A stretch of DNA of 64,000 nt from assembly GCA_965277075.1 (NCBI GenBank), contig OZ255707.1:1674001-1738000 (forward strand), in the 5' to 3' direction. Under the pieces are notes generated by a model. That model did no database searches and was not told where the DNA came from. It was given only the letters and a program-made list of their open reading frames with translations. The stretch comes from Lustribacter sp965277075 (lineage in GTDB: Bacteria > Vulcanimicrobiota > Vulcanimicrobiia > Vulcanimicrobiales > Vulcanimicrobiaceae). The translations under genes were made by a program, and so were the position numbers. Below, piece after piece: positions 18,177 through 26,848 of the stretch (its first letter is position 1; every line of letters begins with the position of its first letter).

Positions 18177-18271
18177 CTCTGAGCACCTCCGGATGTGCAT
18201 GGGACCAGTTTCGCCGAACAAGGCTAACGATGAGTGAAGATTTGTCGCACGCAGGCGGGTTGTAGGTTGCA

Positions 18272-20095
18272 ATGCTAGGTGGCGGTCCGTCTCATATGAT
18301 GTGGTCGTCGATGTACAATCCCGAGAAGCCGAAAATCACTCGGAAGGCGGATTGGGGTCGCGTCGGCGCATTTTTCAAGCCCTATTGGAAGCAAGAGGCG
18401 CTGGTACTGGTGTGCATCCTCGCCGGTGCCATCCTCGGCTTGTTTCCCCCACTCTTTACGAAATGGATCATCGACGACGCGATCCCGCACCACTCGGAAC
18501 GCGGCGTGATGTTCAACGTCGTCGGCATGGTCGTGGCGGCCGTCGCTTCGGGCGTGATCGGGGTCTATCAAGGCTACCTGAACTCGCTGGTCGGCGAAGG
18601 CATCATGCGCGATATTCGCACGAGCCTCGTCGGTCATCTCCACAGCATGCCGCTTTCGTTCTTCACCGGAACGAAGACGGGCGAGATCATGAACCGCGTC
18701 TCGTCCGACGTCGACAACGTCGATAACGTCGTCACCGGCACGCTCGTGTCGATCGTGACGAACGTCGCGACGATCGTGACGACGGTCGTCACGATCTTCA
18801 TTCTTGACTGGCGTCTCTCGCTCGTCGCTCTCGCCGTCATCCCGCTCATGATTTTGCCCCTCAACCCGGTCGGCAAACGCATGTACGAAATCCGCAAGCA
18901 AACGCGCGTCAAGCGCGACGAGATCGAATCGATTACGCAGGAGACGCTCTCGATCTCCGGGATCACGCTGATCAAATCGTTCGTGCGTGAAGCGTTCGAG
19001 CGCACCCGCTTCATGCGGGTCGGTACCGATTTGATGAAACTCGAGATTCGGCTTGCGATGGTCGGCCGCTGGTTCATCGCGGCCGTCTCGGCAATGATCA
19101 TCGTCGGGCCCGCGCTCGTGTGGCTCGCCGGCGGTTGGCTCGCGATCAGCGGCGGCCTGACGATCGGAACGATCGTCGCGTTCGTCGGCTACCTCGGCCG
19201 CCTGTATACGCCCGCATCGAACTTGGCCGGCGTGCAAGTGCAGATCATCAGCGCGCTCGCCGTGTTCGAACGCATTTTCGAATATCTCGATATGAAGCCC
19301 GAAGGCGACGAGAAACCCGACGCGACCGTCCTCCAGGCCGTGAGCGGCGAGGTCGCATTCGAAGGCGTGCACTTCGCGTACAGCAGCGACCGTACTGCAC
19401 TCGACGGTGTCTCGTTCCACGTCGCACCCGGACAGATGGCCGCGTTCGTCGGGCCGTCCGGCGCGGGCAAAACAACGATCACCCAACTCGTGCCGCGCTT
19501 CTACGATCCACAGGAAGGCACCATTCGCGTCGACGGCATCGACGTACGCGACGTGACCCTCGCTTCGTTGCGTGAAAATATCGGCATCGTCACGCAAGAG
19601 ACCTATCTTTTTCACGATACGATCGCGGCGAATCTGCGCTACGCGCGCGCCGAAGCGACCGACGAGCAAATGTTCGCCGCCGCGAGGGCGGCGAACATTC
19701 ACGACTTCATCGCGAGCTTACCGCAGGGCTATGACACGATCGTCGGCGAGCGCGGCCACAAGCTCTCGGGAGGCGAGCGCCAGCGGCTCGCGATCGCGCG
19801 CGTGCTCCTGAAGAATCCGCGCATCTTGATTCTCGACGAGGCGACGAGCGCGCTCGACTCGAACAACGAGTCGCTGATCCAAGCCGCGCTCATCCCGCTG
19901 ATGACCGGGCGCACGAGCCTCGTGATCGCGCATCGCCTCTCGACGATCCTCAACGCCGACGTCATCTTCGTCGTCGAGCGCGGCCGCATCGTCGAATCGG
20001 GAACGCACGCTCAACTCTTGGCGCGCGACGGCGCGTACGCGCAATTATACTGGAAGCAATTCCGCGACCGCGCCCAAGAAACCGCAATTGCTTAA
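18272..20095 (+). CDS. MsbA-type ABC exporter (fused membrane and ATPase domains)
   Basis: Homodimeric ABC half-transporter, 607 residues. Six membrane helices occupy about residues 30-320 (ABC_membrane type, with 'FFTGTKTGEIMNRVSSDVD'), then a nucleotide-binding domain with Walker A 'GPSGAGKTT' at 394-402, signature 'LSGGERQR' near 498-505, Walker B 'ILILDEAT' and the switch histidine in 'IAHRLST'. Substrate is probably a lipid, drug or peptide, and the sequence does not say which. AGG lies 6 bases before ATG 18272. It diverges from xfp across about 95 bases and ends with a 4-base overlap with the convergent fic gene. Confidence 0.92.
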   Translation: MLGGGPSHMMWSSMYNPEKPKITRKADWGRVGAFFKPYWKQEALVLVCILAGAILGLFPPLFTKWIIDDAIPHHSERGVMFNVVGMVVAAVASGVIGVYQGYLNSLVGEGIMRDIRTSLVGHLHSMPLSFFTGTKTGEIMNRVSSDVDNVDNVVTGTLVSIVTNVATIVTTVVTIFILDWRLSLVALAVIPLMILPLNPVGKRMYEIRKQTRVKRDEIESITQETLSISGITLIKSFVREAFERTRFMRVGTDLMKLEIRLAMVGRWFIAAVSAMIIVGPALVWLAGGWLAISGGLTIGTIVAFVGYLGRLYTPASNLAGVQVQIISALAVFERIFEYLDMKPEGDEKPDATVLQAVSGEVAFEGVHFAYSSDRTALDGVSFHVAPGQMAAFVGPSGAGKTTITQLVPRFYDPQEGTIRVDGIDVRDVTLASLRENIGIVTQETYLFHDTIAANLRYARAEATDEQMFAAARAANIHDFIASLPQGYDTIVGERGHKLSGGERQRLAIARVLLKNPRILILDEATSALDSNNESLIQAALIPLMTGRTSLVIAHRLSTILNADVIFVVERGRIVESGTHAQLLARDGAYAQLYWKQFRDRAQETAIA

Positions 20096-21186
20096 CCGGT
20101 CAGACGGTAACTCGTGTGGCGCGCTTTGCCGTCGTTCGCAACGAGAATGTTCTTCGCGATCAAGTCGGCGATATCACGCTGTGCAGTATCGGGCGACGTT
20201 TTCGCGAGCTTTGCATATTTCGATGACGTGATCCAGCCCTCAAATCCGCCGCCCAGGTAGCGTTCCAAGACGATCCGCTGACGGGCGTTGAATGCGACGT
20301 CGGCATGATCGCGCCAAAAGCGACTCGATCGGACGAGATCGCCGACCGTCGCGACGGTCTGCTCGGCCGCACGAATGTAAGCGCCCGTGAACCACGCTAC
20401 CCAATCGGTCACGTCCAGGCCGCCGCGCTGCGCACGTTCGAGGGCGTCGTAATATGCGCGACGTTCCTTGAGGATCTGGCGCGAGAGCGATACGAACGGC
20501 GCGGCTTCGGGGCGACCACGCGCGAGGACCAGATCAGCGATGGCCCGTGCGATGCGACCATTCCCGTCACTGAACGGATGAATCGTAACGAAGCGGAGAT
20601 GCGCCAGCGCCGAAAACGCGGTGGGCGCCGTCGTCGTTTTCGCCACCAGGTTGAACCACGCGAGGAAATCGCGCATCTCCGCGGCGAGACGCGCGGCCGG
20701 GGGTGCTTCAAAATTCACGACGCGAGCGCTTACCGGCCCTGAGACGACGCGCATCGGGTCATCTTCGGTCGGGCGCCAGCGGCCGACGGTGATCCCTTGC
20801 GGAACCTCAACGAGCAGCTCGCTATGCCATCTCCAGAGCCGAGCGCGCGTCAGCGGGGCGCGCGCATTCTCGACCGCGTCGACGGTCAGCGCCACGATTG
20901 CGTCAGCTTTCGGGTCGATTCCCGGATGGCCACGTGCGAGACGTCGCGCCAAAGAGGCACGGACGCTGTCCGCCCGGAGATGTTCGCCCTCGATCTCCGA
21001 GGTGTCAACGGCGGTTGCAATTAACGCTTCGCGCGAGAGGTGATCGACATCGCGAGCTCCGAGCGCCTCTAATGCGCCGACCACACGCCCCTCGACGTAT
21101 GCTGCGTCGACAAAGAGAGGCGCCAGCGTCGAGACGTCGAGACGAAGGTTCGGCCAATCCTCAGACATCCAAATATATCGCCGCAT
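20092..21186 (-). CDS. Fic-family AMP-transferase with DUF4172 N-terminus
   Basis: Fic proteins transfer AMP from ATP to target proteins. The core motif 'HPFSDGNGRIAR' matches HPFx(D/E)GNGRxxR, so the catalytic His and phosphate-binding residues are intact. The N-terminus ('YIWMSEDWPNLRLD') fits the DUF4172 extension. 'TSEIEG' near residue 62 matches the inhibitory (S/T)xxxE(G/N) helix, making this a self-inhibited class II Fic. The C-terminus ('ITSSKYAKLAKTSPDTAQRD') looks like a winged helix-turn-helix. The matching palindromes at the promoter suggest self-regulation. 364 residues, start ATG 21186. Confidence 0.92.
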   Translation of the reverse strand: MRRYIWMSEDWPNLRLDVSTLAPLFVDAAYVEGRVVGALEALGARDVDHLSREALIATAVDTSEIEGEHLRADSVRASLARRLARGHPGIDPKADAIVALTVDAVENARAPLTRARLWRWHSELLVEVPQGITVGRWRPTEDDPMRVVSGPVSARVVNFEAPPAARLAAEMRDFLAWFNLVAKTTTAPTAFSALAHLRFVTIHPFSDGNGRIARAIADLVLARGRPEAAPFVSLSRQILKERRAYYDALERAQRGGLDVTDWVAWFTGAYIRAAEQTVATVGDLVRSSRFWRDHADVAFNARQRIVLERYLGGGFEGWITSSKYAKLAKTSPDTAQRDIADLIAKNILVANDGKARHTSYRLTG

Positions 21187-21200
21187 AGCTGCGGCGATAT
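21175..21200. promoter_or_regulatory. palindrome 1 over the fic start (candidate operator)
   Basis: Perfect 11-base arms ATATCGCCGCA (21175-21185) and TGCGGCGATAT (21190-21200) with a TAGC centre. The left arm covers the first codons of fic. The core CCGCA-N4-TGCGG recurs at 21215-21228. The AT-rich sequence between the two sites could hold the fic promoter. A dimeric binding site is likely, with the winged-helix C-terminus of Fic as a candidate binder. Confidence 0.6.
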
Positions 21201-21213
21201 CATATCATAGATT

Positions 21214-21229
21214 ACCGCAAATATGCGGT
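21214..21229. promoter_or_regulatory. palindrome 2 upstream of fic (candidate operator)
   Basis: ACCGCA (21214-21219), AATA, TGCGGT (21224-21229). It has the same CCGCA-N4-TGCGG core as the site over the start codon, with centres about 34 bases apart, near three helical turns. It also lies just before the stop of the neighbouring acyl-CoA synthetase gene. Confidence 0.55.
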
Positions 21230-21233
21230 GATT

Positions 21234-23207
21234 CTAGCGCCGCTTGTCGATCGCGATCAGGGCGGCAACGTTGTCGAGGGCGGTCAGGTCGCCCGGGTCG
21301 AGGTCGAGGTAGCGGGCGCGCGCGACCCGCCGCATCACTTTGAGGTTGCGCGTCTTCGGCAAGTCGTCGACGAAATAAATCGCCTTGGGACGTAGCGATT
21401 TGCCCATCACGCGGTCCAGCAGGGCGATCAATTCGGCGCGCAGCGCGTCGCCCTCGTCGGAACGCGCGTGCGCGACGGCGAGCACGACCACGACATCACC
21501 TTTGATGTCGTCGGGGACCGCGATCGCCGCGGCTTCGCGAACGCGTTCGTGCGCGACCACCGCGCTTTCGAACTCCGCCGGTCCGACGCGTTTGCCGGCC
21601 ACGTTGATCGTGTCGTCGCTGCGTCCGCGAATGAACCAAAAGTCGCGCTCACCGTCGTTCTCGATGATGCACCAGTCGCCGTGCACCCACGTCGCGGGAA
21701 AGCGGTCCCAGTACGTTGCGAGATAGCGCGCGTCGTCGTCCGTTGCGACGTCGCCGCCCCAGAACGACTGCGTCATCCCGACCCACGGCGCGCGCAGCAC
21801 CAGTTCACCGACTTCACCGCGAATCGGCGTACCGCTCGCATCATACACGTCGGCGAGCATGCCGGGAATCGGACCGTGGAAACAGTTCGGCACCATCGGC
21901 ATCGTCGGAAACGCGCTCAATATCCCGCCGCCGATCTCCGTACCGCCCGAATAGTTCACGATCGGCGCGCGGCCGCCGCCGACGTGCGTGAGAAACCACT
22001 TCCACGGTTCGGTGTTCCACGCTTCGCCGGAACTCGCCAGGATGCGTAACGCCGAGAGATCGTGCTGCTGCGGCGGCTCGTCGCCGTACGCCATGAGGGC
22101 GCGGATCGCCGTCGGGGCGATCCCGAGATGCGTGACGCGGTGCGTGCTGCAGACGTTCCACAGCCGATCGGGCCCCGGGAAATCGGGCGTGCCTTCGTAC
22201 AGCACCACCGTCGCACCGAGACCGAGCGTACCGTACACGAGAAACGGACCCATCATCCAACCCATGTCGGTGTACCACAGCATCCGGTCGCCGCGTTTGA
22301 CGTCCATGCATAAGAACTGGTCGATCATGTTCTTGAGCGGAAAACCACCGTGGACGTGGTTGACGCCCTTCGGCTTGCCGGTTGAACCCGACGTGTAGAG
22401 CAATAGAACGCGATCGTTTGCGCTCGTGCGTTCGTACGTTGCAAGCGGCGCGACGTTCGCAACGGCATCGCGCCAACGGAGGTCGCGACCCGCTTGCATC
22501 GGCACGGCCAGACCGGTACGATCGAAGACGAACACGCTCGTGACGCTCGGCGCGTTACGCAGCGCGTCGTCCGCGATGCGCTTCATGTCAACCGGTTTGT
22601 TCCGCCGCAACACGCCGTCGACGGTGAGCAACGCTTTCGCATTCGCATCGGCAAGTCGCGCGGCGAGCGCATCGGGGCCGTATCCGGAAAACGCCGGCAC
22701 GGCGACGGCACCGATATAGCCGATCGCGAGCAGTCCGATCACGGTTTCCGGAACGAGCGGCATGAAGATGCCGACCCGATCGCCTTTGTCGACGCCGCGT
22801 TCGCGCAGAGCGGCGCCGAGTCGCGCGACGGCGTCGCGCAATTCGGCAAACGTGAAGCGGCGAACGGCACCGTCTTCGCCTTCCCAAACGAGTGCTTCAC
22901 CGCCGCCGCGCCCCGCGTCGACGTGCCGGTCGAGACAGTTCGCCGGCGCGTTGAAGCCGGCGCCGGAAAACCACCGTGCAAACGGAACGCCGCGCGACGT
23001 TTCGAGCACGCTCGTGAACGGCGCATCCCAACGAACGTCGAGTGCGCCGATGAGCCGCTCGTAGAAACCGGGAAGATCGGCTGCGGCAGCCGCGACGAGA
23101 CCGTCGTAGCCGTCGACACCGAGGGACCGCGCGAATGCGGTCAGATTCGCTGCATCGATTTCGCGTTGCGTCGGAATCCAGCGGTCGAACGGTACGGTCG
23201 CGGTCAT
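21234..23207 (-). CDS. acetyl/acetoacetyl-CoA synthetase-like AMP-forming enzyme
   Basis: Adenylate-forming acyl-CoA ligase, about 657 residues, with the extended N-terminus of acetyl-, propionyl- and acetoacetyl-CoA synthetases ('FARWFSGAGFNAPANCLDRH'). ATP-binding motif 'YTSGSTGKPKG', 'YSGGTEIGGG', hinge 'GRSDDTINVAGKRV' and the C-terminal 'PKTRNLKVMRR', where the catalytic Lys is kept although the usual SGK reads NLK. Substrate is probably a short-chain acid. I chose ATG 23207; GTG 23255 in frame is possible. It diverges from an acyl-CoA dehydrogenase gene, which fits shared fatty or branched-chain acid metabolism. Confidence 0.88.
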   Translation of the reverse strand: MTATVPFDRWIPTQREIDAANLTAFARSLGVDGYDGLVAAAAADLPGFYERLIGALDVRWDAPFTSVLETSRGVPFARWFSGAGFNAPANCLDRHVDAGRGGGEALVWEGEDGAVRRFTFAELRDAVARLGAALRERGVDKGDRVGIFMPLVPETVIGLLAIGYIGAVAVPAFSGYGPDALAARLADANAKALLTVDGVLRRNKPVDMKRIADDALRNAPSVTSVFVFDRTGLAVPMQAGRDLRWRDAVANVAPLATYERTSANDRVLLLYTSGSTGKPKGVNHVHGGFPLKNMIDQFLCMDVKRGDRMLWYTDMGWMMGPFLVYGTLGLGATVVLYEGTPDFPGPDRLWNVCSTHRVTHLGIAPTAIRALMAYGDEPPQQHDLSALRILASSGEAWNTEPWKWFLTHVGGGRAPIVNYSGGTEIGGGILSAFPTMPMVPNCFHGPIPGMLADVYDASGTPIRGEVGELVLRAPWVGMTQSFWGGDVATDDDARYLATYWDRFPATWVHGDWCIIENDGERDFWFIRGRSDDTINVAGKRVGPAEFESAVVAHERVREAAAIAVPDDIKGDVVVVLAVAHARSDEGDALRAELIALLDRVMGKSLRPKAIYFVDDLPKTRNLKVMRRVARARYLDLDPGDLTALDNVAALIAIDKRR

Positions 23208-23255
23208 CCCGTAGCGTTTCCGGGTGCGCTCGTCGCCAACCTCGAAATAGCACAC

Positions 23256-24437
23256 ATGGCGATTGCTACCGCATCACCCACCTCGCCCGATAACGACGAC
23301 GAAGCGATGATCATCGAGACCGTGCGCGACCTCGTTCGCGAGAAGGTCGAACCGCGCGCGGCCGAGATCGACGCGACCGGCGAATTCCCGTGGGATGTGC
23401 AGAAACTCTTTGCGCAAAACGATTTGCTCGGTATCCCGATTCCCGTTGAGTACGGCGGCCTGGGCGGCACGTTTCAAACCTACGTCAAGGTGGTCGAAGA
23501 AGTCGCCAAGGCGTGCGCGTCGAGCGCGCTGATCATCGCCGTGCAAGAGCTCGGCGCGCTTCCGCTGCTCATTGCCGGAAGCGACGAACAGAAAAAACGG
23601 ATCCTCCCGAAGCTCGCAAGCGGCGAGTGGACGGGCGCGTATGCGTTGACGGAGGCTGGTTCCGGTTCCGACGCCGCGGGCTCGATGCGTATGCGTGCGG
23701 TGAAAGACGGCGACGCCTACGTTCTGGACGGCACGAAAATCTGGATAACGCAGGGCAGCATCGCCGACGTCATCGCCGTGTTTGCCATAACGGATCCGGA
23801 GAAGGGGCCGAACGGCATCAGCGCGTTCATGGTCGAGAAAGGCACGCCCGGCTTTTCGGTCGGCAAACTCGAGAAGAAAATGGGCATCCGCGGATCTCCG
23901 ACAGTCGAGTTGGTTTTCGAGCAATGCCGCGTGCCGGTCGCGAGCTTGGTCGGGCCCGAAGGCGACGGATTCAAGATCGCGATGCAAGTGCTCGACAAGT
24001 CGCGGCCCGGGATCGCAGCGCAGGCGCTCGGCATTGCGACCGGCGCGCTTGAATACGCGACGAATTATCTCAAGGAACGCATCGCCTTCGGCAAGCCGCT
24101 CTCGCAGCAGCAAGGCTTACAGTTTATGCTCGCCGACATGAAGACCGACGTCGAGGCCGCACGCTTGTTGCTCTACGAAGCGGCGCGCAAGTGCGACGAA
24201 GGCGCCGACGACATCACGGCGTGGGCGGCGATGGCGAAGTTGCGTTGCGGCGATGTTGCAATGAGCGTCACGACCGACGCCGTCCAACTCCTCGGCGGTT
24301 TCGGTTACTCCACGGAATATCCGGTCGAACGCATGATGCGCGACGCCAAGATCACCCAAATCTATGAAGGCACGCAGCAGATCCAGCGGATCGTGATCGC
24401 ACGCTCGATGGTCGGCAAAGTTCGCGCCTCGAACTAA
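23256..24437 (+). CDS. acyl-CoA dehydrogenase
   Basis: FAD enzyme that introduces the alpha-beta double bond in acyl-CoA, first step of beta-oxidation or branched-chain catabolism. 393 residues, the standard length. Visible motifs: 'YALTEAGSGSDAAG' (FAD and substrate contacts), 'KIWITQGSIADV', the C-terminal 'LLGGFGYSTEYPVERMMRD' and 'ITQIYEGTQQIQRIVIAR', whose Glu in YEG is the catalytic base of the short-chain class. Start ATG 23256 gives the usual short N-terminus before 'IIETVRDLVREKV'. The specific chain length is not readable. Confidence 0.94.
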   Translation: MAIATASPTSPDNDDEAMIIETVRDLVREKVEPRAAEIDATGEFPWDVQKLFAQNDLLGIPIPVEYGGLGGTFQTYVKVVEEVAKACASSALIIAVQELGALPLLIAGSDEQKKRILPKLASGEWTGAYALTEAGSGSDAAGSMRMRAVKDGDAYVLDGTKIWITQGSIADVIAVFAITDPEKGPNGISAFMVEKGTPGFSVGKLEKKMGIRGSPTVELVFEQCRVPVASLVGPEGDGFKIAMQVLDKSRPGIAAQALGIATGALEYATNYLKERIAFGKPLSQQQGLQFMLADMKTDVEAARLLLYEAARKCDEGADDITAWAAMAKLRCGDVAMSVTTDAVQLLGGFGYSTEYPVERMMRDAKITQIYEGTQQIQRIVIARSMVGKVRASN

Positions 24438-24857
24438 CTACGTGACGAGCGCAGCGGCGAGCGCCTCGAGCATCGCCGGCGCCGCCGCGTGCAGCCGTTC
24501 GGCGCGGCCGGCGACAAGCCAGCGTCGCAACGGGCCCGCTGTCTCGACGAGATATGTAACACGTGTGCCGTCGCCATCGCGTGCGAGCGTCCACGAGCGT
24601 CTGAGCGCCGCCACGGGGCCGAACGTCAGCTCGAGTGCGAGCACGATCGGCGCGTCGGCCGCGTCGACACGGTACGCCGTTTGCCGCCTTCGTTGTGGTT
24701 TGATGGTCACGTAGGCGCCGCGCTCGAGTCGCCCTTCCAGCACGGCCCACTGCACGCTCGGCATCCACGCGCGCCAACCGTTCACGTCGGCCAGCAGCGA
24801 CCACACGCGGGGCGGCGGCACGTCGACGTGAAGGTCACTCCGGCCCGTCAGTTCCAT
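24438..24857 (-). CDS. SRPBCC (START-like) family protein
   Basis: About 139 residues of the polyketide-cyclase/START-like fold: N-terminal 'DLHVDVPPPRVWSLLADVNGW' with 'WRAWMPSVQWAVLEG' is the usual opening strand-helix pair. The C-terminal long helix 'APAMLEALAAAL' closes the cavity. Such proteins bind hydrophobic ligands, and function varies too much to assign. Start ATG 24857 keeps it clear of the divergent gene at 24866. The stop abuts the acyl-CoA dehydrogenase stop. Confidence 0.75.
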   Translation of the reverse strand: MELTGRSDLHVDVPPPRVWSLLADVNGWRAWMPSVQWAVLEGRLERGAYVTIKPQRRRQTAYRVDAADAPIVLALELTFGPVAALRRSWTLARDGDGTRVTYLVETAGPLRRWLVAGRAERLHAAAPAMLEALAAALVT

Positions 24858-24865
24858 GCACCGGT

Positions 24866-25375
24866 ATGAACCAGGAAGAGCCGCAGAACCCCATCGTCGC
24901 GCTCGCCATGCGCATTCGCGCCCGCCGCGACCTCGGCGCGGCGATCGATTCGGCTGCGGCCGAGACCCCGGCAGCGACACCGGCCGGCGACGATGCCGAA
25001 GCGAGCTTTGCCGCGCTCGGCGACGTGCTGGCGACGGCGACGCGGCGTCTGAACTCGATTCTCGGCAAAAGCGGCGTCACGTTCGTCCGGCTCGAGAAGC
25101 CGCTGCGTTTGCGGCTGCGCTTTCGCGACCAACGCATCAGTCTCGATCTCGACCGCGAGCGCCAACTGGTCCGCGTCACGGGTGCCGGCCTCGACGGCGA
25201 GTATCAATTCGACACGGCCGCCGCGGCGCCGGCGCTGATCAACCTCTCCAAGCTCTCGACGGAACCCGGATACGGCGTCGCGCTCACCGGCTCGGGACTG
25301 CTGAAGACGATCGCCGCCGACGCGGAGCTACCGCGGCCGGCGCAGTGGGACGCGGCCGGGCCGCTGCAATTCTGA
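24866..25375 (+). CDS. hypothetical protein, 169 aa
   Basis: No family recognised. Residues 1-50 are Ala-rich and look disordered. A compact alpha/beta part follows ('SFAALGDVLATATRRLNSIL', 'LRLRLRFRDQRISLDLDRER', 'VTGAGLDGEYQFD') and a conserved-looking C-terminal segment. Codon choice agrees with neighbouring genes. It diverges from the SRPBCC gene with eight bases between starts. Its 3' end overlaps the convergent nth gene by 92 bases, which is long for this window, so one of the two ends may be mis-assigned. Confidence 0.65.
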   Translation: MNQEEPQNPIVALAMRIRARRDLGAAIDSAAAETPAATPAGDDAEASFAALGDVLATATRRLNSILGKSGVTFVRLEKPLRLRLRFRDQRISLDLDRERQLVRVTGAGLDGEYQFDTAAAAPALINLSKLSTEPGYGVALTGSGLLKTIAADAELPRPAQWDAAGPLQF

Positions 25376-26048
25376 GTTTCGCCGCCATCGCGCGGACGAC
25401 GACCGGGCGCGTCGGACACATCGTCACCGGACACTCGGCACACAACGGCGTTGGGGCTTTGCAGATCGTACGCCCGTGCAAAATGAGCCAGTGATGCGCG
25501 TGCCGCCATTTTTCGCGCGGAACCAGCCGGGTCACGTCGTCTTCGACGCCGCGCGGCGTCGTCGCCAGGGTAAGGCCCAACCGGCGTGACACGCGGAAGA
25601 CGTGGGTGTCGACCGCGAACGCCGCTTGTTCGAACGCGACCGACATCACGACATTGGCCGTCTTGCGGCCGACACCGGGCAACGCTTCGAGCGACTCCCG
25701 ATCGCGCGGAACGTTGCCGCCGTGCTCCGCCACCACGCCGCGCGCGGCGGCGATGATATTCTTCGCCTTCATGCGAAAAAAGCCGCACGATTTGATGATG
25801 CGCTCGACATCTTCTTGGTTGGCCGCGGCGAGCGCGGCCGCGTCCGGATAGCGCGCGAAGAGAAACGGCGTCGTCAGGTTCACGCGCGCGTCGGTGCACT
25901 GCGCAGAGAGAATCACCGCGATCAGCAGTTCGAACGGCGTGCCGAACTCGAGCGCCGTCACCGCGTGCGGATACGTCTTCTCCAAGACGGCCAACTCGGC
26001 GGTCGCGACGGCACGCGTCACGCGCCGCTTGGGAAACGGAATAGCCAC
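25284..26048 (-). CDS. nth: endonuclease III
   Basis: Base-excision repair glycosylase and AP lyase for oxidised pyrimidines. Helix-hairpin-helix 'LEALPGVGRKTANVV' supplies the catalytic Lys, and 'AFAVDTHVFRVSRRLGL' the catalytic Asp. The [4Fe-4S] cysteines are C-x6-C-x2-C-x4-C ('CKAPTPLCAECPVTMC'), one residue shorter than the usual last spacing. A basic Ala/Arg tail of about 35 residues follows. I chose GTG 26048, with GAGGT 8 bases upstream; longer forms overlap the divergent gene. 254 residues. Confidence 0.93.
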   Translation of the reverse strand: MAIPFPKRRVTRAVATAELAVLEKTYPHAVTALEFGTPFELLIAVILSAQCTDARVNLTTPFLFARYPDAAALAAANQEDVERIIKSCGFFRMKAKNIIAAARGVVAEHGGNVPRDRESLEALPGVGRKTANVVMSVAFEQAAFAVDTHVFRVSRRLGLTLATTPRGVEDDVTRLVPREKWRHAHHWLILHGRTICKAPTPLCAECPVTMCPTRPVVVRAMAAKLRIAAARPRPTAPAAVAPRRRRSSSAVPSR

Positions 26049-26066
26049 CGGTGAATACCTCGCTTC

Positions 26067-26663
26067 ATGCCGTTCTTCAAGACGAAGGACCCGTCGATCC
26101 CGCCGGGTCAGCACATCACCGATGGGTTTCCGGTGCTTCACGTCGGTGACGTTCCGCGCATCGACAAAGCGGCGTACGCACTTGCGTTCACCGGGCTCGT
26201 CGACAACCCATACACGATCACGTTCGACGAATTGCGCGCGCTACCGTCGACCGAGTTTCGCGGTGATATCCACTGTGTGACGCGCTGGTCGAAGAAAGAC
26301 ACGTACTGGCGCGGTACACTGTTTCGTACGCTCCTCGAACGGGCGCAACCGCAAGCATCGGCGACGCACGCGATCCAGTACGCCGACAACGACTACACGA
26401 CCAATCTTCCGCTCCCGGTCATGTTGGACGACGATGTGCTGATCGCGTGGGAATTCGATGGGCAGCCGATTGAGCCGATTCACGGCGGACCGGTGCGCAT
26501 GTTCGTGCCGAAAAAATACTTTTGGAAGAGCGCGAAGTGGCTGCACCGCATCGACGTAACCGACCACGATGAAAAGGGCTTCTGGGAACAACGCGGTTAC
26601 AACAACGACGCGAATCCGTGGAAGGAAGAAAGGTACAGCGATCTCCCGAGCTGGTTCGGTTAA
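26067..26663 (+). CDS. sulfite-oxidase-like molybdopterin oxidoreductase
   Basis: 198-residue protein of the sulfite oxidase-like (YuiH-type) family binding molybdopterin. 'GDIHCVTRWSKKDTYWRG' carries the Cys expected to ligate molybdenum. 'YADNDYTTNLPL' and 'PIHGGPVRMFVPKKYFWKSAKWL' are further family blocks. It has no signal peptide, so it is probably cytoplasmic, unlike periplasmic MsrP. Substrate is unknown. The 185 bases after it (26664-26848) hold no gene or signal I can support. Confidence 0.87.
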   Translation: MPFFKTKDPSIPPGQHITDGFPVLHVGDVPRIDKAAYALAFTGLVDNPYTITFDELRALPSTEFRGDIHCVTRWSKKDTYWRGTLFRTLLERAQPQASATHAIQYADNDYTTNLPLPVMLDDDVLIAWEFDGQPIEPIHGGPVRMFVPKKYFWKSAKWLHRIDVTDHDEKGFWEQRGYNNDANPWKEERYSDLPSWFG

Positions 26664-26848
26664 GGCGGTTCCACGTTATCGAATCGCCTTGGGCGTCTTA
26701 GCGCAAGTCGCGGCCCCCGTTCGTCGCGGCGCAATCGCTTCCGGCGGCGACCCCGAACACGCCGGCGACGATCGAGATCCGACCTCAAACCTCCAGCTCG
26801 GCGGCGACATCGTCGTTTACTGACCGTTCCCCCGGTGCGGTTGCGCCG

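Noticed and set aside
22494..23255. Long N-terminal extension of the acyl-CoA dehydrogenase frame
   Set aside because: The extension is antisense to the acyl-CoA synthetase gene and has shadow composition; the family start is ATG 23256.
26664..26848. Short open frame running to 26823 after the molybdoenzyme gene
   Set aside because: Its start lies inside the preceding gene, and the part outside has no domain, ribosome site or plausible start.
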